Shown piece by piece: positions 41,197 to 45,251 of a stretch of DNA of 45,251 nucleotides (positions within the stretch are counted from its first letter, which is position 1; every line of letters begins with the position of its first letter). The stretch comes from Nostoc sp. UCD121. GTDB lineage: Bacteria; Cyanobacteriota; Cyanobacteriia; Cyanobacteriales; Nostocaceae. The stretch spans positions 1 to 45,251 of the forward strand of contig NZ_JACKZS010000038.1 in NCBI RefSeq assembly GCF_014222285.1. Reading direction: 5' to 3'. A model generated the notes under the pieces. It had not been told where the DNA came from. It was given only the letters and a program-made list of their open reading frames with translations, and did no database searches. The translations under genes were made by a program, and so were the position numbers.

Positions 41197-41718
41197 TTGA
41201 AACCAATTTTCCTCAGCGTGGCGTTCATGCTGGTGTGTGTTGTGCTTTTGGCTGTGGGGCAAGTAGGCAGTAAACAGAATACTGCCATTGCTGCCCAGTT
41301 AACCCAAACGCCGCCAGCGGCCACAACTGTAACTGAAAACAATATCTTAATTGCGAGTAATACTATGTCTGACGCTAATGCCGTAACTACTCCGTCTGGA
41401 TTGAAGTATGTGGAGTTAAAAGAAGGGACTGGGGCGACTCCTCAACCAGGACAAACGGTTGAAGTTCACTATGTCGGCACTCTAGAAGATGGTACTAAGT
41501 TTGATAGTTCACGCGATCGCGGCCAACCCTTCAGCTTTAAAATTGGCGTAGGACAGGTAATCAAAGGTTGGGACGAGGGAGTTAGCACGATTAAAGTAGG
41601 CGGTCGTCGTAAGTTAATCATCCCATCTGAGTTAGGCTATGGCGCTCGTGGTGCTGGTGGCGTGATTCCACCCAATGCAACTCTAATTTTTGATGTGGAA
41701 TTGCTAGGAGTTAAGTAA
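41197..41718 (+). CDS. FKBP-type peptidyl-prolyl isomerase, exported
   Basis: 173 residues from a TTG start at 41197; AAGGAG lies 8 nt upstream (41183-41188), which supports TTG over the later ATG at 41227. An N-terminal signal or anchor ([20 protein letters not shown]) precedes a linker and the FKBP domain (about 65-173). Active-site marks: [66 protein letters not shown]. It accelerates proline isomerisation during folding in the periplasm or lumen. Confidence 0.95.
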   Translation: MKPIFLSVAFMLVCVVLLAVGQVGSKQNTAIAAQLTQTPPAATTVTENNILIASNTMSDANAVTTPSGLKYVELKEGTGATPQPGQTVEVHYVGTLEDGTKFDSSRDRGQPFSFKIGVGQVIKGWDEGVSTIKVGGRRKLIIPSELGYGARGAGGVIPPNATLIFDVELLGVK

Positions 41719-41817
41719 AAATTGGGGCATTGGGCATTGGGCACTTGTACTGAGCGGAGTCGAAGTATGGGGCATTGGCTTTTCCCAGTACCCAATCCCC
41801 AGTCCCCAATTCAACGG
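41719..41817. terminator. Inverted STRR repeats between convergent genes
   Basis: ATTGGGGCATTGGGCATTGGGC on the left and CCCAGTACCCAATCCCCAGT plus CCCCAATT on the right can fold together. A TACTGAGCGGAGTCGAAGTA repeat lies in the middle. It is between the FKBP gene and dnaB, which converge. Confidence 0.5.
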
Positions 41818-44466
41818 CTAAATTTTTAAATTTTGAAACTTTGTAAACTGTGGATTAAACAAAAGTTTCGCTGTCCCTGTAGGCCCGTTGCGGTGTTTAG
41901 CTATAATTACTTCTGCAATGCCGCGATCGGGAGTATCGGGAGAGTAGTATTCATCGCGGTACAACATTATTACTAAATCCGCATCCTGTTCAATCGAACC
42001 TGATTCTCTCAAATCTGACAACATCGGACGCTTATTAGTACGCGCTTCCACCCCCCGACTTAACTGAGATAAAGCAATAACTGGTACAGATAATTCACGA
42101 GCTAAACCTTTGAGTTGACGCGTGATTTTTGATAATTCTTGTACGCGATTATCGCCTGCTCCTTCCATCAATTGCAAGTAATCTATGACAATTAATCCTA
42201 ATTCAGTTCCAACTTCCGCTTGCAGCCTTCTTGCCTGACTACGCATTTGCGTAACTGTAATATTCGGCGTGTCGTCAATATAAATTGGCATCTCGGAAAG
42301 GATACCAATAGCACGGCTTAAAGGTTCCCACTGTGTTTGACTGAGGCGACCAGTCCGCAAATAACTACTTTCAATTTGCGCTTCACTAGCTAATAAACGT
42401 TGGGTCAATTGCTCTTTGGACATTTCCAAACTGAAAAAAGCAACTGGTAATTTATAAGAAGCGGCAATATTATGAGCAAGGTTTAAGCAAAAGGCTGTAT
42501 TGTGGACACAGATATCATTAGCAACAAAATTGTGTGTTTCGGGAATTGTTAAGTCATAAACCTGCTTATTACCCACCGACTCAATCGCAACTATTTCATC
42601 CCAATAAACATCACTGGTTGCTAACTGTTGAAGTGGTAAATTATCTAAAGCTGTAGCCAGTATCCAAAGTCTTTCCCGTTTTAAAGCACGTTTGCCAACA
42701 TGCATATTTGTTGGCCCTTTAATCCCTGCATATCTAGCTAAATTGCTCCAAGTTTCATTACCTTTTGCTAATGCTATTTGTTCCCAAATCTCTACAGGTA
42801 TCAAGTCACGATTAGTTTGATATCTTTTTTGAGATATTGCTGCTGCAACTTTTTCTATTGCTTCTTCTTTACTGAAGATACCTATTTCGGCGATAAAAGT
42901 TTTAATAGATAAGGCATCAGTAATATCTAATTGCCATGCTAGTCTGCGGGTATTTTTATACATAACAGACCGTTTTTTGAGAGATGCAATAATGCCAAAT
43001 CGTAATAAAAGATGTTGAATTTGTCTTGCTAGTTTTTCGCTGACTGTTGCATAGCCTAACTGTGATTGACCGCTAGTAAGCAGTGCAGCCCATCCATCAG
43101 TAGCAAAGAGACGATTAAGGAATAAGGCTATTTGCGATCGCTCTAACTTAAAAACGATGTTTGGTATAGTTTTAGAATGAGCATCTTTACCCCACAAACC
43201 TAATTCTTCTAACCAAAGCGTTAGCGAATTCTTCCGAGATTTGCTCATGCAGGCAAATCCATGAGATACAAACTCTTCTGATTCTAATTGTAAAATTTCG
43301 CCTGTTAAACCACCAAAATCCGCAACTGCTTGCAAAAAATCGGTTTGCAGTAATGAATTACCATTTGTAAATCGTGGAGTGCAGTTAGTTAAGCCGCCAT
43401 CGCCAATTAAATAAGCTAATAACTTGACCTCGCACTCGCGCATAGAATGTGAGCCAAACACATCTATTTTTCGCGGGATAGCGATTTTATCACCAACTTT
43501 CAGATTTTCTAGTTTTTGCCAGCCTTTAATAGTCAAATACGGGTGGGTGATTGTAGTTTCAATAGACCTACCTAAGCGAGTTGTTACCCGAAAAACTGGT
43601 TTGATACCATCATCTACAAATGCACAGGGTTGAGTAAAGGTAAATTTCCAGTCATTATTTAACGTCAATAATGAACCACTTGTGTTGAGCATCTCGGCTC
43701 CGCTCGATGGAACCGGAGTCGAAACATTACGTTGTTTATATAATTCTTCTATTGTGGTAATTGTTCCATCTGCTAAAACTATTTCTGAATCATGGCTAAG
43801 GCATTTTCCCATTGATGGGCGGCCCGCGACAATAATCAAATCAGAACGCTGAAAGCCACTGGTCATGGCATCTAAATCGTAAAATCCGCAGGGAACACCA
43901 GGTAAGGCGATGCCTTGATTTCGATCCTCAATATCCTGGAAATTATTAATTAGAGTATCAGAAATGTGAACTAAACCCGATTGGGGACGCTCTTGAGTTA
44001 CACCGAATACTTTCTGTTCTGCCTGATCTAAAACAGTTGGTAACTCGGTTTCTGTTTCGTAACCAAGATGTACAATTTCATTGCCAGCTTTAATTAACTG
44101 CCGCCGCAGGTATTTTTCCATCACCAACCCTGCGAGGGCATCGATGTTCACGGCTGACACTGTGCGGTCTACCAGAGTTGCTAATTTATTTCTGCCGCCT
44201 ATGCGGGTAAGCATCTCATGGTCAGTCAGCCAACTTGTGACTGAAAGCAAATCTGTGGGCTTCCCTTGGGTGTGGAGCCTTACAGCTGCCTGATAAATAT
44301 CTTTATGGGCACTAATATAAAAAGCTTCGGGAAGGAGGCGATCGCTAACTCGACTAATCGCTTCTGGATCTAGCAAAATACCCCCCAAAATCGCTTCTTC
44401 GGCCTCAATATTTTGTGGGGGGAGGCGATCGCTACCATCGCCTTTAAAATTCAGTTCTTCAGCCAT
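41818..44466 (-). CDS. dnaB: Replicative DNA helicase DnaB with intein
   Basis: 882 codons. After intein removal the helicase would be 447 residues, the normal length. N-terminal domain (about 15-120, PQNIEAEEAILGGILLDPEA) and RecA-like ATPase domain (from about 190). The intein sits in Walker A: GRPSMGK (K221) then intein C222, with the extein resuming at TAFCLNLAHN. Later motifs are intact: VIDYLQLM, LSQLSRGVE, LRESGSIEQDADLVIMLYRDEY. DnaB unwinds DNA at the replication fork, and the intein must splice for ATP binding. Starts 163 bp downstream of rplI, as in other cyanobacteria. Confidence 0.97.
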   Translation of the reverse strand: MAEELNFKGDGSDRLPPQNIEAEEAILGGILLDPEAISRVSDRLLPEAFYISAHKDIYQAAVRLHTQGKPTDLLSVTSWLTDHEMLTRIGGRNKLATLVDRTVSAVNIDALAGLVMEKYLRRQLIKAGNEIVHLGYETETELPTVLDQAEQKVFGVTQERPQSGLVHISDTLINNFQDIEDRNQGIALPGVPCGFYDLDAMTSGFQRSDLIIVAGRPSMGKCLSHDSEIVLADGTITTIEELYKQRNVSTPVPSSGAEMLNTSGSLLTLNNDWKFTFTQPCAFVDDGIKPVFRVTTRLGRSIETTITHPYLTIKGWQKLENLKVGDKIAIPRKIDVFGSHSMRECEVKLLAYLIGDGGLTNCTPRFTNGNSLLQTDFLQAVADFGGLTGEILQLESEEFVSHGFACMSKSRKNSLTLWLEELGLWGKDAHSKTIPNIVFKLERSQIALFLNRLFATDGWAALLTSGQSQLGYATVSEKLARQIQHLLLRFGIIASLKKRSVMYKNTRRLAWQLDITDALSIKTFIAEIGIFSKEEAIEKVAAAISQKRYQTNRDLIPVEIWEQIALAKGNETWSNLARYAGIKGPTNMHVGKRALKRERLWILATALDNLPLQQLATSDVYWDEIVAIESVGNKQVYDLTIPETHNFVANDICVHNTAFCLNLAHNIAASYKLPVAFFSLEMSKEQLTQRLLASEAQIESSYLRTGRLSQTQWEPLSRAIGILSEMPIYIDDTPNITVTQMRSQARRLQAEVGTELGLIVIDYLQLMEGAGDNRVQELSKITRQLKGLARELSVPVIALSQLSRGVEARTNKRPMLSDLRESGSIEQDADLVIMLYRDEYYSPDTPDRGIAEVIIAKHRNGPTGTAKLLFNPQFTKFQNLKI
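42499..43803 (-). mobile_element. DnaB intein with LAGLIDADG homing endonuclease
   Basis: 435 residues. First residue Cys (CLSHDSEIVLADG, block A), block B-like RSIETTITHPYL, splice end VANDICVHN with the final His-Asn, followed by Thr as the +1 extein residue. Two LAGLIDADG-type motifs are present: LLAYLIGDGG (residues 349-358) and ALFLNRLFATDGWA (447-459). So it is a full intein with an endonuclease domain that may still be active. Insertion in the P-loop differs from the Ssp DnaB site before IEQDAD, which is intact here. Confidence 0.93.
43694..43722. repeat. Palindromic dispersed repeat inside the intein
   Basis: Arms TCGGCTCCG and CGGAGTCGA (one mismatch) within an in-frame stretch that encodes NVSTPVPSSGAEMLN at about residues 247-261 of the DnaB precursor. 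It matches the core (GCGGAGTCGAA) of the repeat at 41748-41766 and is near the N-terminal splicing block. Confidence 0.55.
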
Positions 44467-44516
44467 AAACGATTTTAGTTTTGACGATTTTGCTAGCCGG
44501 GAGTATGGGAGTTATG

Positions 44517-44584
44517 CAATTTTAGATTTTAGATTTTAGATTTTTTCTTCAATCAAAAATCCAAAATTCTAAATCTAAAATTGG
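44517..44584. repeat. TTTTAGA tandem repeat forming an inverted repeat
   Basis: CAATTTTAGATTTTAGATTT on one side and AAATTCTAAATCTAAAATTG on the other, with tandem TTTTAGA heptamers. Located in the rplI-dnaB gap. It could fold as a long hairpin in the transcript. Confidence 0.6.
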
Positions 44585-44629
44585 CAGAGTTAGGAATTAT
44601 TACCCCTGCTCCCTCGTCCCCCTTCTGAG

Positions 44630-45088
44630 TTAACTAGCGACGACTTGAATATCGACTTGTGCCGCTACATCAGAATGCAGCTTGATTTCGGCTTGATAAG
44701 TACCAAGGTGGTTAATATCAGGGATGGTAATTCCACGCCGATCCACTTCTTGACCGGTGGCTGCCTTAATTGCATCTGCAACATCTTGGCTGGTGATAGT
44801 ACCGAAAATTGCTTCGTTTTCACCAACTTGCTTGGCAATTGTCAAGCTACCAACTTTTTCAAGAGATTCTTTTTGCTCAAGAGCTTGTTGTCTGAGTTCT
44901 AATTGCCGTTGACGCTCTTGCTCACGACGGCGTTCTACTTGCTTGAGAATACCAGGAGTGGCATTAGTTGCCAATTTCTGGGGAATCAGATAATTACGAG
45001 CGTAGCCAGGAGCTACTTCCACTAAGTCGCCAGATTTCCCCAGCTTGCTGATATCTTGATTTAAAACTAACTGTACGCGTTTCGCCAT
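44630..45088 (-). CDS. rplI: 50S ribosomal protein L9
   Basis: 152 residues. [37 protein letters not shown] (the L9 signature), then the long central helix ([20 protein letters not shown]) and C-terminal domain ([28 protein letters not shown]). It binds 23S rRNA near L1 and helps keep the frame of translation. The start ATG is at 45086-45088; a GGAAAAACG stretch is upstream. It lies directly upstream of dnaB on the same strand, the usual cyanobacterial order. Confidence 0.98.
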   Translation of the reverse strand: MAKRVQLVLNQDISKLGKSGDLVEVAPGYARNYLIPQKLATNATPGILKQVERRREQERQRQLELRQQALEQKESLEKVGSLTIAKQVGENEAIFGTITSQDVADAIKAATGQEVDRRGITIPDINHLGTYQAEIKLHSDVAAQVDIQVVAS

Positions 45089-45251
45089 CGTTTTTCCTGT
45101 AAAATCTGATTAATTTGGGTTTGGCTTGATAGCTCACAATGTCACTGCTTTATTCCAAGCTTCTTTGCCTACACCCTAAAGCTTACAGATCGTAGCGAAA
45201 GGAAGGGTGCGATCGCAACTATTCCCACTAAAAAGTTGAAGGGATTAGGAA

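Overview
The window looks like chromosomal DNA of a filamentous, probably heterocyst-forming cyanobacterium (Nostocales: Nostoc, Calothrix or a relative). The signs are many HIP1 palindromes (GCGATCGC), intergenic short tandem heptamer repeats of the CCCAATG and GTCATTT kind, small dispersed palindromes, the cyanobacterial gene order ffh-rpsP-KH protein-phoH and rplI-dnaB, a split-type kdp operon with a short KdpD, and a DnaB intein. No rRNA, tRNA, CRISPR array or complete insertion sequence was seen.

Layout. 1-5.1 kb: a PadR regulator abutting a carotenoid oxygenase (minus), a small helical protein, and an M3 oligopeptidase (minus). 5.1-11.9 kb: a membrane-anchored protein of unknown function behind a possibly structured leader, an ABC exporter half, a lumenal/periplasmic protein, a TIR-domain membrane protein broken by a one-base slip in an A8 run, and a ChuX/HutX-like small protein. 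11.9-15.5 kb (minus): ffh, rpsP, a KH-domain RNA-binding protein and phoH, a translation/RNA housekeeping cluster. 15.6-18.7 kb: a Uma2-family protein, a DsbA/HCCA-isomerase-like protein, and a histidine kinase-NarL response regulator pair. 19.0-25.4 kb: the high-affinity potassium ATPase operon (RCK_C-like small protein, kdpA, kdpB, kdpF/G-like, kdpC, short kdpD), followed by a decayed histidine-kinase tail. 25.5-33.8 kb: a secreted small protein, Xaa-Pro aminopeptidase, an Asp-rich lipoprotein, a PhzF-family protein, a DUF4332 protein beside a 21-bp tandem array, a TetR regulator, and a catalytic/non-catalytic pair of M16 proteases. 39.8-45.1 kb: a 2TM protein, a phasin-like protein, FKBP, intein-bearing dnaB, and rplI.

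The most unusual part is 34.0-39.5 kb. Four near-identical 85-88 codon peptide genes sit in about 380-bp tandem units, followed by a fifth divergent copy, then an aminoglycoside-phosphotransferase-fold kinase and a HopA1-family protein. The kinase plus HopA1 pair is the enzyme signature of class V lanthipeptide and thioamitide biosynthesis (LxmK/LxmY, TvaC/TvaD), in which Ser/Thr are phosphorylated and eliminated. The peptides have a leader ending in a Gly motif, a variable stretch, and a conserved core, but contain no cysteine at all, so a thioether product cannot form from them alone. Each of the five peptide genes is preceded, at a nearly constant 40-43 nt, by a stem-loop built on TTAAG/CTTAA arms. 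I read this as a candidate Cys-free class V-like RiPP locus. A sixth small protein (34053-34286) with a separate GG-type leader and its own strong terminator sits just upstream.
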